Shown: piece by piece, positions 23,317 to 31,851 of the stretch | How the letters are laid out: every line of letters starts with the position of its first letter | Position numbering within the stretch: position 1 is the stretch's first letter | Origin: Edaphobacter sp. | GTDB lineage: Bacteria; Acidobacteriota; Terriglobia; Terriglobales; Acidobacteriaceae | Assembly: GCF_028283685.1 (NCBI RefSeq) | Contig: NZ_JAPWKF010000007.1 | Coordinates: 620,001-684,000, forward strand | Direction: 5' to 3' | DNA length: 64,000 nucleotides | Program-made: the position numbers and the translations under genes | The notes under the pieces: model-generated | Told to the model about the DNA's origin: nothing | What the model saw: only the letters and a program-made list of their open reading frames with translations | The model's database searches: none

Positions 23317-24260
23317 CAGTAAATTCCCTTCTCGCCCGCCGGACGGGTCTTCCAGCGGCGGTGCATCCAGAGCCACTGATCAGGATACCTGCGAATGTAA
23401 CTCTCAATGACGCCAGTAAAGTTTGCCGTGTTCTCCAGTGCGTCGTTTTCGGCGTCACCCGTGTTGATGACCGGGATCTCCTTGCCGAAGTGGAGGACGT
23501 ACTTCTGCTCGCTCTCCTCCCACAGCAGGAAACCGGGAACGACGGCCGCCCCGGTGCGTGCGGCGACGCGTGCCATGCCGGAGGCAGTGCAGGCCTCGAC
23601 GCCGAAGAACGGCACAAAGACACCCTGCGGCGGGGTCATGTTGGTATCCATGAGAATGCCGACGGTCTCGCCTGCACGCATGGACGCGATCAGGCCGCGG
23701 GCGAAGTCGTCTTTGTGGATGACGCGGTTACCGTGCAGGCAGCGAATGTTATTCACGAACTGGTCGACAAGGGGATTATCCAATCTGCGGATCACCATCC
23801 CCATGGGATAACCCATCAGTGAGTGGTAAAAGCTGGAGAGCTCCCATGCTCCAAGGTGGCCAGTCAAAACCAGGACGCCCTTGCCGCGATCGCGTGCCTG
23901 GAGGTAGTTCTCGAGGCCGTCATAACGGATAAACTCGCTGGCCTGCTGCGGAGTATAGCCGGGCATCAGGCAGAACTCGGCGAGAAGATGCCCCAGGTTG
24001 CGGTACTCGCCTGCGAGCAAATCTTCACGGGCTTCGGCGCTCTTCTCTGGAAAGGCGAGGGCGAGATTATTGGCTCCGACCTTGCGGAGACGACTCAATC
24101 CTGCGTATGCCGTGCGGCCGATTCCGGCGCCGACCCAGCGCGCGAGAGGACGAGGAAAGAGACCGAGCAGCCGAACCAGCAACCACACCGCGACGAACTC
24201 CAGCGTCTCGCGCACGGAGGCCTTCGGCAGGGCAGACTCTTTCTCGTTCAGAACGTTCAA
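23316..24260 (-). CDS. lpxL: lipid A biosynthesis acyltransferase (LpxL/HtrB family)
   Basis: LpxL-type enzymes add secondary acyl chains to the lipid A precursor at the inner face of the inner membrane. The 314-residue protein has an N-terminal membrane segment (VAVWLLVRLLGLFPRPLARWV-like region, about residues 24-44) and the HX4E catalytic motif in LTGHLGAWELSSF near residues 132-144. It also has MDTNMTPPQGVFVPFFG near 200 and the terminal WLWMHRRWKTRP. Its stop codon overlaps the lpxD start. A large hairpin lies upstream, so this is the first gene of the operon. Which position is acylated cannot be read from sequence. Confidence 0.9.
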   Translation of the reverse strand: MNVLNEKESALPKASVRETLEFVAVWLLVRLLGLFPRPLARWVGAGIGRTAYAGLSRLRKVGANNLALAFPEKSAEAREDLLAGEYRNLGHLLAEFCLMPGYTPQQASEFIRYDGLENYLQARDRGKGVLVLTGHLGAWELSSFYHSLMGYPMGMVIRRLDNPLVDQFVNNIRCLHGNRVIHKDDFARGLIASMRAGETVGILMDTNMTPPQGVFVPFFGVEACTASGMARVAARTGAAVVPGFLLWEESEQKYVLHFGKEIPVINTGDAENDALENTANFTGVIESYIRRYPDQWLWMHRRWKTRPAGEKGIY

Positions 24261-24296
24261 GGCTTCAGTCTATAACCCGAGTGACAGGTGAGTGTC

Positions 24297-24336
24297 GCAG
24301 CAAAACGGGGAGCGTCGACGCCCCCCGTTTTGCTGC
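24297..24336 (-). terminator. large hairpin after the SYLF gene
   Basis: GCAGCAAAACGGGG (24297-24310) pairs perfectly with CCCCGTTTTGCTGC (24323-24336), and the loop contains the self-complementary GCGTCGACGC. It lies 43 bases after the SYLF stop and before the lpxL start on the minus strand. There is no long U-tract, but the 14-bp stem is exceptional. Confidence 0.7.
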
Positions 24337-24378
24337 ACCCGAAATTCTGCGAGACTACTTTTTCTGCAGGGCTATGGG

Positions 24379-25095
24379 CTACTTGTTCTCGTCCTTCGCC
24401 TGAACGAAGTTAGTGGCTACGGTACGGACGAATGGACGTGCCTCGTCCGGGGTCGCCTGGTTGCCCTTCAGGATCGACTCGAAGGGAATGGCTGCGCCAT
24501 ACATTACACGGGTGTCGTCCTGATTCTGCGAGAGGACGGATCCGTCGAGGTCGATTCCGGCGAAGAGGCCCTTGCTGCGCGAATAGGTCAGCAGCTCGGC
24601 GTTCATCTTCCAGTCGGTGCCGGCCTGCGCATTACGTCCCACCGGACCGGCGGAGGCGGCGGCATCAGCACCGATCTTGAACTTGTTCTTGAGCATGTCC
24701 TGCAGGCCGCGATCGTTCATCGCGAGGATGATCAGGTCCGTGCCCTGTACACCGATCTGGAAGCCGAAGCTGCCGCCTGCCAGCTGCACGAAGACCGGAG
24801 CGCTCCAGCCATGCGGCGTACGGCAGGTGACGACGCCCTGTCCGTACTGTGCGCCCACCAGAAAGGCCGCTTTTTTGTAGCTGGGGATGACCGTGACACA
24901 GTTAGCACCGGCCAGGATGCTGGACGGGATGCCCTTGTCGGGAGCTGCCATGATCTGCGTAATGACGGCCTGCGCGTCCTGCAGACGCTCCACAAGCTTC
25001 GCCTTGTCAGTGGCCGCAGATGCCGAGGTCGATGCTGCCGCCAGGGTCAGGCTGCATACAAGCCCCGTTGCCACTTGAGAAAAATATCTTTTCAT
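24379..25095 (-). CDS. exported SYLF (YSC84-like) lipid-binding protein
   Basis: SYLF domains bind phospholipids. The 238-residue protein has a signal peptide (MKRYFSQVATGLVCSLTLAAASTSASA) and then one SYLF domain covering most of the chain: VITQIMAAPDKGIPSSILAGANCVTVIPS, GAQYGQGVVTCR and SFGFQIGVQGTDLIILAMND. The domain continues with KIGADAAASAGPVGRNAQAGTDW and SRSKGLFAGIDLDGSVL. These proteins are thought to act in the periplasm or outer membrane in bacteria, but their role there is unclear. It is transcribed alone, with a large hairpin downstream. GAGG and AAAGGA lie shortly before the ATG. Confidence 0.9.
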   Translation of the reverse strand: MKRYFSQVATGLVCSLTLAAASTSASAATDKAKLVERLQDAQAVITQIMAAPDKGIPSSILAGANCVTVIPSYKKAAFLVGAQYGQGVVTCRTPHGWSAPVFVQLAGGSFGFQIGVQGTDLIILAMNDRGLQDMLKNKFKIGADAAASAGPVGRNAQAGTDWKMNAELLTYSRSKGLFAGIDLDGSVLSQNQDDTRVMYGAAIPFESILKGNQATPDEARPFVRTVATNFVQAKDENK

Positions 25096-25407
25096 TCCTT
25101 TGGTTCCTCATTTCTTACAGTCTGTCTTCGTTTAGACGGACAACTCTACTGTTTGCAATAGGATGATAGATGTTTTCTGACAGGGGGGCGTTGTCTGGAC
25201 CAACCTGGGTAACATGGAGGACATAAAAAATGGGGGTTGTAGAGAAGTGCCTGGATCACCAAGCGCGCTCTCTACAACCCCTCTCCCAGGTCTGTGTTGC
25301 TGAAATGAGATTGCCTGAGAGCGGGCGAACGTACAACGGTACGGAGGTCTGTAGACCTTCGGAATCACTGATTTCCCAGTCAGATCTCCCCACGAAGGAT
25401 CTTTCCG
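25096..25407. other. gene-free region between SYLF gene and response regulator
   Basis: About 310 bases. It holds the strong minus-strand terminator listed at 25224-25281, a small AGGTCT/AGACCT dyad at 25345-25358 and presumably the SYLF promoter. I see no gene or recognisable riboswitch. Confidence 0.55.
25224..25281 (-). terminator. intrinsic terminator for dcd/response-regulator transcript
   Basis: On the minus strand a 13-base stem (25269-25281 with 25233-25245) encloses a 23-base loop and is followed by CATTTTTTATG, a six-T tract. It lies 127 bases after the response regulator stop codon. This is the clearest rho-independent terminator on the minus strand in the window. Confidence 0.8.
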
Positions 25408-26058
25408 TCAGGGGGTTTCACGGGCTATCAGGTTCCGATTCACGGCCTGCATGGTGAGAGCAATACGGTTTTCTACGCCAACCTTACGCATCAGTCGTCC
25501 GACGTGCGCCTTGACCGTCGCCGCGTCGATGCCCAGAGCCTCAGCGATATCCCGGTTGGGCCGTCCGGCGACCAGGAGACGCAGCACCTGCCCCTCCCGC
25601 TCAGTGAACTTCGGCTCTGCAGCGACCGCATGCGTCTCTGAGGAAGAGGCCTCCAGCAGGCGGGCCAACACCTTGCGCGGGGCCCAGACGGAACCATCGC
25701 TGACAATATCCACTGCGAGCCGGATCTCGTTCTCGCGCGCCGCATGCGACAGGTAGCCCTTAGCCCCGGCTCCGATCACACGCTGAATGTAATCGTGGCT
25801 CTCCTCAAGCCCGATGACGATAAGACGGAGATGAGGCCGGGTACGGCGGAAGGTCTCCAGCAACTCGAAGAGATGATCGGTGCAGGCGGCGTCGATCATG
25901 ACGACAGAGACACCAACAGCGTCCAGCTCGCCAGGGGCGGACAGAGGCAGCACCTCGATGTCCCCTTCGGCAAAGATCGTCTCCAGCCCCAGAATGCGTA
26001 GTGGGTCCGTAGCGATCAGCCCTATCCGTTGCTGGCTCTTTGTCGGTGTATCCGTCAT
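25408..26058 (-). CDS. LuxR/NarL-type response regulator with degenerate receiver
   Basis: The protein (216 residues from the ATG at 26058) has a receiver-like domain (about 10-125) and a LuxR-type helix-turn-helix (about 148-210: FTEREGQVLRLLVAGRPNRDIAEALG, TVKAHVGRLMRKVGV). The receiver lacks the paired acidic pocket (only IATD remains), and the usual lysine in the GYLxK position is His (GAKGYLSHAA). The presumed phosphate acceptor is the Asp of VVMIDAACTDH. It may therefore work without phosphorylation. An in-frame ATG at 26118 follows the dcd stop codon directly, so a 20-residue longer form is possible. No histidine kinase is nearby. Targets unknown. Confidence 0.83.
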   Translation of the reverse strand: MTDTPTKSQQRIGLIATDPLRILGLETIFAEGDIEVLPLSAPGELDAVGVSVVMIDAACTDHLFELLETFRRTRPHLRLIVIGLEESHDYIQRVIGAGAKGYLSHAARENEIRLAVDIVSDGSVWAPRKVLARLLEASSSETHAVAAEPKFTEREGQVLRLLVAGRPNRDIAEALGIDAATVKAHVGRLMRKVGVENRIALTMQAVNRNLIARETP

Positions 26059-26118
26059 GATCCTGCAGATGCCCCGGAGAAGATTCCGGGCAGCAAACGA
26101 GGCCGCCCGGAGACCCAT

Positions 26119-26673
26119 TTACAGCTTCGGTAGAACGATACCCTGCTGCTTCTGGTACTTGCCCTTGCGATCGGCGTAGCTCGTCTCGCAGACCTCGTCG
26201 GACTGAAAGAACAGGATCTGGCACAGCCCCTCATTGGCATACACCTTGGCCGGGAGAGGGGTGGTGTTGGAGATCTCGAGCGTGACGTAGCCCTCCCACT
26301 CGGGCTCAAACGGTGTCACGTTCACGATAATGCCACAACGGGCGTAGGTCGACTTGCCCACGCAGATCGTGAGCACATCGCGGGGAATTTTGAAATATTC
26401 GATCGAGCGCGCCAGAGCGAACGAGTTCGGCGGAACGATGACGCTTTCGGCCTCCACCGTCACGAACGAGCGCTCATCGAAGTTTTTGGGGTCGATGATC
26501 GCACTGTTGACGTTGGTGAAGATCTTGAACTCGTTGGAGACCCGGAGGTCGTATCCATACGACGACAAACCGTAAGAGATCACGCCCTCACGGACCTGTT
26601 TCTCGCTGAACGGGGAGATCATTCCGTTTTCGATCGCCTGCTGACGTATCCAACGGTCGCTTTTAATGGCCAC
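26119..26673 (-). CDS. dcd: dCTP deaminase
   Basis: Dcd deaminates dCTP to dUTP, feeding dTTP synthesis in the cytoplasm. The 184-residue protein has the trimeric dUTPase-like fold with [13 protein letters not shown] near residues 37-49, [22 protein letters not shown] near 106-128 (the catalytic Glu lies in EPEWEG), and a C-terminal YQKQQGI. The length is normal. The stop codon is directly followed by an ATG of the response regulator frame, so the two genes are almost certainly co-transcribed. The DCD-only and bifunctional DCD-DUT forms are similar; the sequence does not let me separate them. Confidence 0.92.
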   Translation of the reverse strand: MAIKSDRWIRQQAIENGMISPFSEKQVREGVISYGLSSYGYDLRVSNEFKIFTNVNSAIIDPKNFDERSFVTVEAESVIVPPNSFALARSIEYFKIPRDVLTICVGKSTYARCGIIVNVTPFEPEWEGYVTLEISNTTPLPAKVYANEGLCQILFFQSDEVCETSYADRKGKYQKQQGIVLPKL

Positions 26674-26824
26674 GCGGCTCCGCTTCCCTTCTTGCTGCCA
26701 GTCAATTCACTTCTTCTAACAATTTATCCGACCCTGGCCGCCCGCCTGTGGCAAAATAGGCCGGTCGGACAGTTTCAGTCCGGTACTGTCATTAGATTCT
26801 TCATCTTACGGTAGAGGTCTGCCG

Positions 26825-26853
26825 TTGACAATCTGCCCCCAAGTTTCTAGTAT
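26825..26853 (+). promoter_or_regulatory. sigma-70 promoter for the HU gene
   Basis: A perfect TTGACA (26825-26830) and TAGTAT (26848-26853) are separated by the optimal 17 bases, giving a leader of about 65 bases before the HU ATG at 26927. This is the best sigma-70-like promoter I see in the window. Confidence 0.75.
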
Positions 26854-26926
26854 CACCAATACCAAATCCCGGTCAGTTTCTCTGTAACTTATTTCAAATC
26901 TACAGCCCCAAGGACGGCGGCCCAGA

Positions 26927-27196
26927 ATGATTAAGCAGGATCTCATACAAAGGGTTGTTGAACGCACCGGCCTGCCAAGAACAAAAGCAGAGGCTGCGGT
27001 AGACGCTATCTTCGAGAGCATGAAACAGACGTTGGTTGCAGGTGATCGCATCGAGCTTCGCGGCTTCGGTGTCTTTACCGTGAAGCCCCGTAAAACGGGC
27101 ATCGGACGCAACCCCAGAACCGGAGCGGAAGTTACGATCGCTCCCGGTAAGGCCGTCCGCTTCAAGCCCGGCAAAGAGCTGCATCTACTCACCTAG
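26927..27196 (+). CDS. hup: HU/IHF-family DNA-binding protein
   Basis: This 89-residue protein is a bacterial histone-like protein that bends and compacts DNA as a dimer. It has the standard layout: helical N terminus (MIKQDLIQRVVERTGLPRTK), then the saddle with IELRGFGVFTVKPRKTG. The DNA-binding arm follows with GRNPRTGAEVTIAPGKAVRFKPGKEL, including the intercalating proline of the RNP motif. A near-consensus promoter lies about 70 bases upstream, consistent with strong expression. HU and IHF subunits cannot be told apart safely here, though one gene of this length suggests a homodimer. Confidence 0.93.
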   Translation: MIKQDLIQRVVERTGLPRTKAEAAVDAIFESMKQTLVAGDRIELRGFGVFTVKPRKTGIGRNPRTGAEVTIAPGKAVRFKPGKELHLLT

Positions 27197-27219
27197 GCTT
27201 ACTGTTCTAACGGCAACGG

Positions 27220-29712
27220 TTACATCAGGTGAACGGCGTCCACGTCGACGACCAGGTTGCGACGCGGGATCGCCTTCACCTCTGAAAAAGCGAGCAAAGC
27301 GCGCAACACACTCCCCAGCGCCTGCCTCTTCTCTCCTTTTAATACGAAATGAAACCGGTAAATGCGCTTGAGCCGCGAGATCGGCGCAGCTGCAGGCCCA
27401 AGCACGCGTATGCCTTCGAGCCGGGACTGCTGAAACCAGCGGCCCAGCTCCATCGACCATCCCGTCGCCTCTTCCAGCCGGTCGCTCTGCACCACGACGT
27501 TGGCGAGCACGGCATACGGCGGATAGTGCATCCACCGCCGGTACTGCAATTCCTTCGCGACGAATCCCGTGTAGTCATGCTGTGCAGCGAACTTCACGGC
27601 ATAGTGGTCGGGATGGTAGCTCTGCACCAGCACCCGGCCCGGCAGCTCGCCGCGACCGGCGCGGCCTGAGACCTGGGTAAGCAGCTGGAAGACACGCTCG
27701 GCGGCGCGGAAGTCAGGCAGCCCCAACGCGAAGTCCGCCCCCACAACGCCCACCATGGTGACGCCATGAATGTCGTGCCCCTTGGCGATCATCTGCGTAC
27801 CTACCAGCAGGTTGATCTCGCCCGCATGCAGACGCGCCAGCAGGCGCTCCATGTCGGCGCGGCCACGGACCGTGTCGCGGTCCATGCGGCCGATCCTGGC
27901 GCCGGGGAATATCTCCTGCAGCCGCTCCTCGCCCTGCTGCGAACCTGCGCCCAGGTAGTACAGGTGCTCGCTGTCGCATTTGGGGCAGCGCTTGGGCACG
28001 CTGCGGCGGAAGCCGCAGTAGTGGCACTCCAGCCGCTCGCCGGGCTTGGCGATGCCGTCGCCCTCGGTCCCATGCTTGTGATACGTCATCGAGATGGCAC
28101 AGTTCTCACACTCGATCTTGTCGCCGCAGCTGCGACACATCACCACGAAGGAGTAGCCGCGGCGATTGAGCAGGATGATCGCCTGCTCGCCGCGATCGAG
28201 CGTCGCCTGCGTCTCCTCGATCAATCGCCGGGAGAAGATCTGTTCCTGTCCGGTCTCACGAAACTCGTTGCGCATGTCGACCAGTTCGACGGCGGGAAGC
28301 GCGCGCGACATCACGCGTTCCCGCATCTCGACGCGCGCATAGCGGCCCTTCTCGGCGTTCGACCAGCTCTCCAGCGACGGCGTCGCCGAACCTAGCAGAA
28401 CAACAGCCTCGTTCAGTTTGGCGCGCATCACGGCGACATCGCGACCGTGGTAGCGCGGCGTCTCCTCCTGCTTGTAGCTGCCGTCGTGCTCTTCGTCGAC
28501 GATGATCAGGCCAAGCTTCACCAGTGGCGCAAAGACAGCCGAGCGCGTTCCAACAACGACTCGCGCCTCGCCACGGCGAATCCTGTGCCACTGCTCGGCA
28601 CGCTCGTCAGGCGTCAGCTGTGAGTGCAGCAGCGCGACCTCGTCTCCGAAGGCCGCTACGAGCTGCCCTGTCATGGCCGGAGTCAAACCGATCTCCGGCA
28701 CCAACAGCAATGCACTGCACCCTGCATCGAGCGCCCGGCGCATCGCGGCAAAGTACACTGCCGTCTTGCCGCTGCCGGTGACGCCGTAGAGCAGGTGCGG
28801 GGCGAAGCCGCCCTTCGCCATCGCGGCGACGATCGCGCTGAGTGCCTCCATCTGCTGCTCGTTCAGGACGTGCTCGTGCGCGTGCTTCTTGCCGTGGGTC
28901 GCGACACCGCCGAAGTGAAACTCCTCGGCGACCTCCTCGATGCGCACCAGCTCGCGACGCACCAGCGTGGTGAGCGTCGTCTCGGGCACGCCGGCGTGGC
29001 CAAGCTTCTCCTTAAGGTCACGAACCCTCATGCGTCCGCCAACCGCAGCCAGCTCCGCCAAAATCGCGGTCTGGTTCGTGTTCAGCTTTGGCAGTCGCGC
29101 ATCTTCGATCAGCACGGCGACCTTCTCCAGCCGCCGCGCATCGCGCTCTTCGGCGACGGCCTCGCGTAGCAGCCACTTCTTTTTGACCATTCCCTCAAGC
29201 AGCTGCTTGTTGGCGTTGGTGGCCGATCGTAGGGTGCCCAGCTTGGCCCCCTCGCCGCTCTCGAGATAGTTCAGAACGGCGTACTCGCGGTTCTGGTCTT
29301 CGGCGCTCAGCTTCGAACGCCGCGAGGCCCCCTTCTCTGCGCCTTCGTAGAGAATTCGGCGGCCGACGTCGGTGATGCGATAGACGAAGTGCCGCTTCAC
29401 CTCTGCGCCGAGGGGCAGCATGCCGCGCAAGACCTCGCCCAGCGGGGCGACGTAGTACTGCGCGATCCAGCGAGCCAGCTCCATCAGCTCATCGGGAAGC
29501 AGGGCTGAATCGTCCAGCACCTGCTGGATCGGCTTGACCTCGAAACCCTGCTGCGGCGCTTCGTCGTGGACACGCATCACGACGCCCATCAGCCGCTGGC
29601 CGCTGAACGGGACCAGCACGCGCGCGCCCACCACCGGAACCACACCATTCACCGCGTAGGTGAATGTCTGATCCAGGGGAACCGGCAGCGCGATATCAGC
29701 GTAAGAAGACAC
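27220..29712 (-). CDS. priA: primosomal replication restart helicase PriA
   Basis: PriA recognises stalled forks and reloads the replicative helicase. The 830-residue protein begins with the 3'-end-binding domain (ADIALPVPLDQTFTY). The helicase core follows, with LLYGVTGSGKT near residue 310 (Walker A), IIVDEEHDGSYKQ near 405 (Walker B), the two-zinc cysteine domain (CRSCGDKIECENC to CHYCGFRR and CPKCDSE) near 525-580 and GTQMIAKGHD near 640. The likely start is the GTG at 29712, leaving 75 bases to the divergent beta-lactamase-like gene; the open frame continues upstream, but that sequence is the other gene's reverse strand. No clear Shine-Dalgarno is seen. Confidence 0.93.
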   Translation of the reverse strand: MSSYADIALPVPLDQTFTYAVNGVVPVVGARVLVPFSGQRLMGVVMRVHDEAPQQGFEVKPIQQVLDDSALLPDELMELARWIAQYYVAPLGEVLRGMLPLGAEVKRHFVYRITDVGRRILYEGAEKGASRRSKLSAEDQNREYAVLNYLESGEGAKLGTLRSATNANKQLLEGMVKKKWLLREAVAEERDARRLEKVAVLIEDARLPKLNTNQTAILAELAAVGGRMRVRDLKEKLGHAGVPETTLTTLVRRELVRIEEVAEEFHFGGVATHGKKHAHEHVLNEQQMEALSAIVAAMAKGGFAPHLLYGVTGSGKTAVYFAAMRRALDAGCSALLLVPEIGLTPAMTGQLVAAFGDEVALLHSQLTPDERAEQWHRIRRGEARVVVGTRSAVFAPLVKLGLIIVDEEHDGSYKQEETPRYHGRDVAVMRAKLNEAVVLLGSATPSLESWSNAEKGRYARVEMRERVMSRALPAVELVDMRNEFRETGQEQIFSRRLIEETQATLDRGEQAIILLNRRGYSFVVMCRSCGDKIECENCAISMTYHKHGTEGDGIAKPGERLECHYCGFRRSVPKRCPKCDSEHLYYLGAGSQQGEERLQEIFPGARIGRMDRDTVRGRADMERLLARLHAGEINLLVGTQMIAKGHDIHGVTMVGVVGADFALGLPDFRAAERVFQLLTQVSGRAGRGELPGRVLVQSYHPDHYAVKFAAQHDYTGFVAKELQYRRWMHYPPYAVLANVVVQSDRLEEATGWSMELGRWFQQSRLEGIRVLGPAAAPISRLKRIYRFHFVLKGEKRQALGSVLRALLAFSEVKAIPRRNLVVDVDAVHLM

Positions 29713-29787
29713 AACAGTCAGGATAACCGCCTCGCACGCTTCGAAGCACGGCGACAACTCGATCGAAATCCACACCCCGGACTCTCC

Positions 29788-31236
29788 ATGAGACAAAAGA
29801 TGCTCGTCGCCGCCGCTTTTTTCGCCCTGGCAGCCAGTGCTGCCCGGGCGCAGACCTCCATTGGCCAGCTCAGCCGCGACATTCCTGCGCTCATGCAGCA
29901 GACCGATATCCCGGGCCTCTCCATCGCGCTCGTCCAGAACGGCCGCACCTCGTGGGTGAAAAGCTTCGGCACCGTCGATCCCGCCACCCACGAGCCCGTC
30001 ACCGAGCACACGCGCTTCAGCGCCGCCTCACTCTCAAAGACTGTCTTCGCCTATGCCGTCCTGCAACTGGTCGATCAGGGCAAGCTGGACCTCGACACGC
30101 CACTGACCCATTACTGGCCCGAGAGGGTCGTGACGCCAACCGACGATCCGCGAGCCGACCAGATTACAGCGCGCATCGTCCTGAGCCACCGTACCGGCTT
30201 TCGCAACTGGCGCGGCGACGAGAAGCTCAGCATCCACTTCACTCCCGGAGAGCGGTTCAGCTACTCCGGCGAAGGCTACGTCTACCTGCAGCACGTTGTC
30301 GAGCACATTGAAGGCAAGCCGCTCAACCAGATCGCGCAGGAGCTTGTCTTCACACCACTCGGCATGAAGGACTCAACCTACATCTCCGTCCCAGGCCCCA
30401 ACATCACGATGGGCTATAACGCCGGGGGTCAGCAACGCACGCCGCTGCGCAGTGAAGATGGCAATGCAGCCTCCAGCCTGCTTACGACAGCGCACGACTA
30501 CGCTCTGTTCCTTGAAGCTCTGCTGCATGGCCGCGGCCTTAGGCCCGCGACGCTGCGCCAGATGGAGAGCCCGCAGATCGCCGTCGATCCCTCGTGCACC
30601 AACTGCACCGATCACGCACCCGCAACGCTCTCCACCCAGCTCTTCTGGGGTCTGGGCTGGGGCATCGAAAAGACCAGGACCGGCACCTATCTCTGGCACT
30701 GGGGAGACAACGGCGCCTTCAAAGCTTTCACCGCCATCGACCTCAAGCGCCGCAGTGCCGTCGTCTATTTCGCCAACAGCAGCAACGGGCTGGCCATCGC
30801 ACCGGCGATCGTGAGCGACGCCATCGGCGGCCAGCATCCGGCATTCGACTGGATCAAGTACGATCGCTACGACTCAGCCGACGTGCGCTTTATCCACGAT
30901 GCCGTCCACCAGGGCGCAAGCGTTCTGACGACCTACCGGGAATCGATCGACAACAATACCGTCACCGAAGTCGCGCTCAACTCCGCCGGTTATTTTCTAC
31001 TCGCCCAGAAGCGATACGACGATGCCATCGCGATCCTCAACCGCTGCCTGGAGCTGCATCCACGCAACGACAACACCTACAACAACCTTGGCGACGCTTA
31101 CACCGCGATGGGCAAGACCGACCTTGCCATCGGCAACTACGAGCACGCCCTGGCGCTCGACCCCTCGCGAGACGACACGAAGGCCGCGCTGGCAAAGCTG
31201 CGTGCGACGCCTGACAAAACAGGAGCGGCCCACTGA
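29788..31236 (+). CDS. exported beta-lactamase-fold serine hydrolase with C-terminal TPRs
   Basis: The 482-residue protein has a signal peptide (MRQKMLVAAAFFALAASAARAQ) and a class C beta-lactamase/esterase domain (about 30-340). The catalytic SxxK is in SAASLSKTVFAY near residues 80-83, the YSG form of the second motif is in RFSYSGEGYVYLQ near 155, and HWGDNGAFKAF supplies the third motif near 305. A helical region and about two tetratricopeptide repeats follow (AGYFLLAQKRYDDAIAILNR and NNLGDAYTAMGKTDLAIGNY). Members include peptidases, esterases and lactamases, so activity is open. Its stop codon sits in the loop of a 13-bp hairpin. It is divergent from priA. Confidence 0.88.
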   Translation: MRQKMLVAAAFFALAASAARAQTSIGQLSRDIPALMQQTDIPGLSIALVQNGRTSWVKSFGTVDPATHEPVTEHTRFSAASLSKTVFAYAVLQLVDQGKLDLDTPLTHYWPERVVTPTDDPRADQITARIVLSHRTGFRNWRGDEKLSIHFTPGERFSYSGEGYVYLQHVVEHIEGKPLNQIAQELVFTPLGMKDSTYISVPGPNITMGYNAGGQQRTPLRSEDGNAASSLLTTAHDYALFLEALLHGRGLRPATLRQMESPQIAVDPSCTNCTDHAPATLSTQLFWGLGWGIEKTRTGTYLWHWGDNGAFKAFTAIDLKRRSAVVYFANSSNGLAIAPAIVSDAIGGQHPAFDWIKYDRYDSADVRFIHDAVHQGASVLTTYRESIDNNTVTEVALNSAGYFLLAQKRYDDAIAILNRCLELHPRNDNTYNNLGDAYTAMGKTDLAIGNYEHALALDPSRDDTKAALAKLRATPDKTGAAH

Positions 31237-31252
31237 TGTGTGGGCCGCTCCT
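31221..31252. terminator. hairpin terminator containing the stop codon of the hydrolase gene
   Basis: AGGAGCGGCCCAC (31221-31233) pairs perfectly with GTGGGCCGCTCCT (31240-31252); the six-base loop TGATGT begins with the stop codon. On the minus strand TGTTTTGTC follows, so it can serve the convergent cupin gene too. Confidence 0.7.
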
Positions 31253-31270
31253 GGAACAAAACCGTCCGGC

Positions 31271-31789
31271 TTACTCCGCGGAGATCAGCAGCAGGCTCAC
31301 GCTGTTTTCGGTGACCCGCTTGTGCGGGGTCATACGAGGAACAAAGAGGTAGTCCCCCTGTTTGAGGGAGACCGATTTGTGGCCTTCGGACTCGGGTGCG
31401 AGATATTCGCCCGGCTTGATCTCACGAGAATTCTTCGGCGTTCCGCCCAGCAGATACGTCGTATCACCGGCGAGCACCTGGAAGACGTGGTCGCGCTTGG
31501 CGTGATACTCGAACTCCTTGGCGACCTTGTTGCTCTCTTCGCTGATCACCATGGTGACGTCCATGCCTTTGGGCGAGATGAGGTTCTTGGCGCCGTGGCT
31601 CGACTGCACATCCTTCAGGCTGGCCGCCATCATGTCGGCGGTAAAGACCTCGAAGGGAACGGGGGGGCCAGCGGTCTCCGTCTGCCCTGCTGTTGCGGCG
31701 CGCAACAGCGTATCGGTAAGGGGAGAGACGGCGGCAGCAGCGATCGGGGCTGTCAGCAGAAAATTGCGGCGGGTCTTTACAGTAGCCAT
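31271..31789 (-). CDS. Tat-exported cupin-like protein
   Basis: The 172-residue protein begins with a twin-arginine signal, MATVKTRRNFLLTAPIAAAA, so it is probably exported folded by the Tat system. The mature part is a cupin-like barrel: EFEYHAKRDHVFQVLAGDTTYLLGG, PGEYLAPESEGHKSVSLKQGDYLFVPR and TPHKRVT supply the histidine and glutamate positions expected for metal binding. The enzymatic role is not known. The neighbours (a beta-lactamase-fold protein and an RNase T2) are also exported but face other directions. A shared hairpin separates it from the convergent hydrolase gene. Confidence 0.75.
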   Translation of the reverse strand: MATVKTRRNFLLTAPIAAAAVSPLTDTLLRAATAGQTETAGPPVPFEVFTADMMAASLKDVQSSHGAKNLISPKGMDVTMVISEESNKVAKEFEYHAKRDHVFQVLAGDTTYLLGGTPKNSREIKPGEYLAPESEGHKSVSLKQGDYLFVPRMTPHKRVTENSVSLLLISAE

Positions 31790-31851
31790 GGCAGAGAGTG
31801 AAACACACCGAAGCCACGTCGCGCCACCATCCCTGCTATCCTTCCCTCACC

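Noticed and set aside
25345-25358. AGGTCT/AGACCT small dyad
   Set aside because: Six-base arms are too short to separate from chance, and no regulator is indicated.
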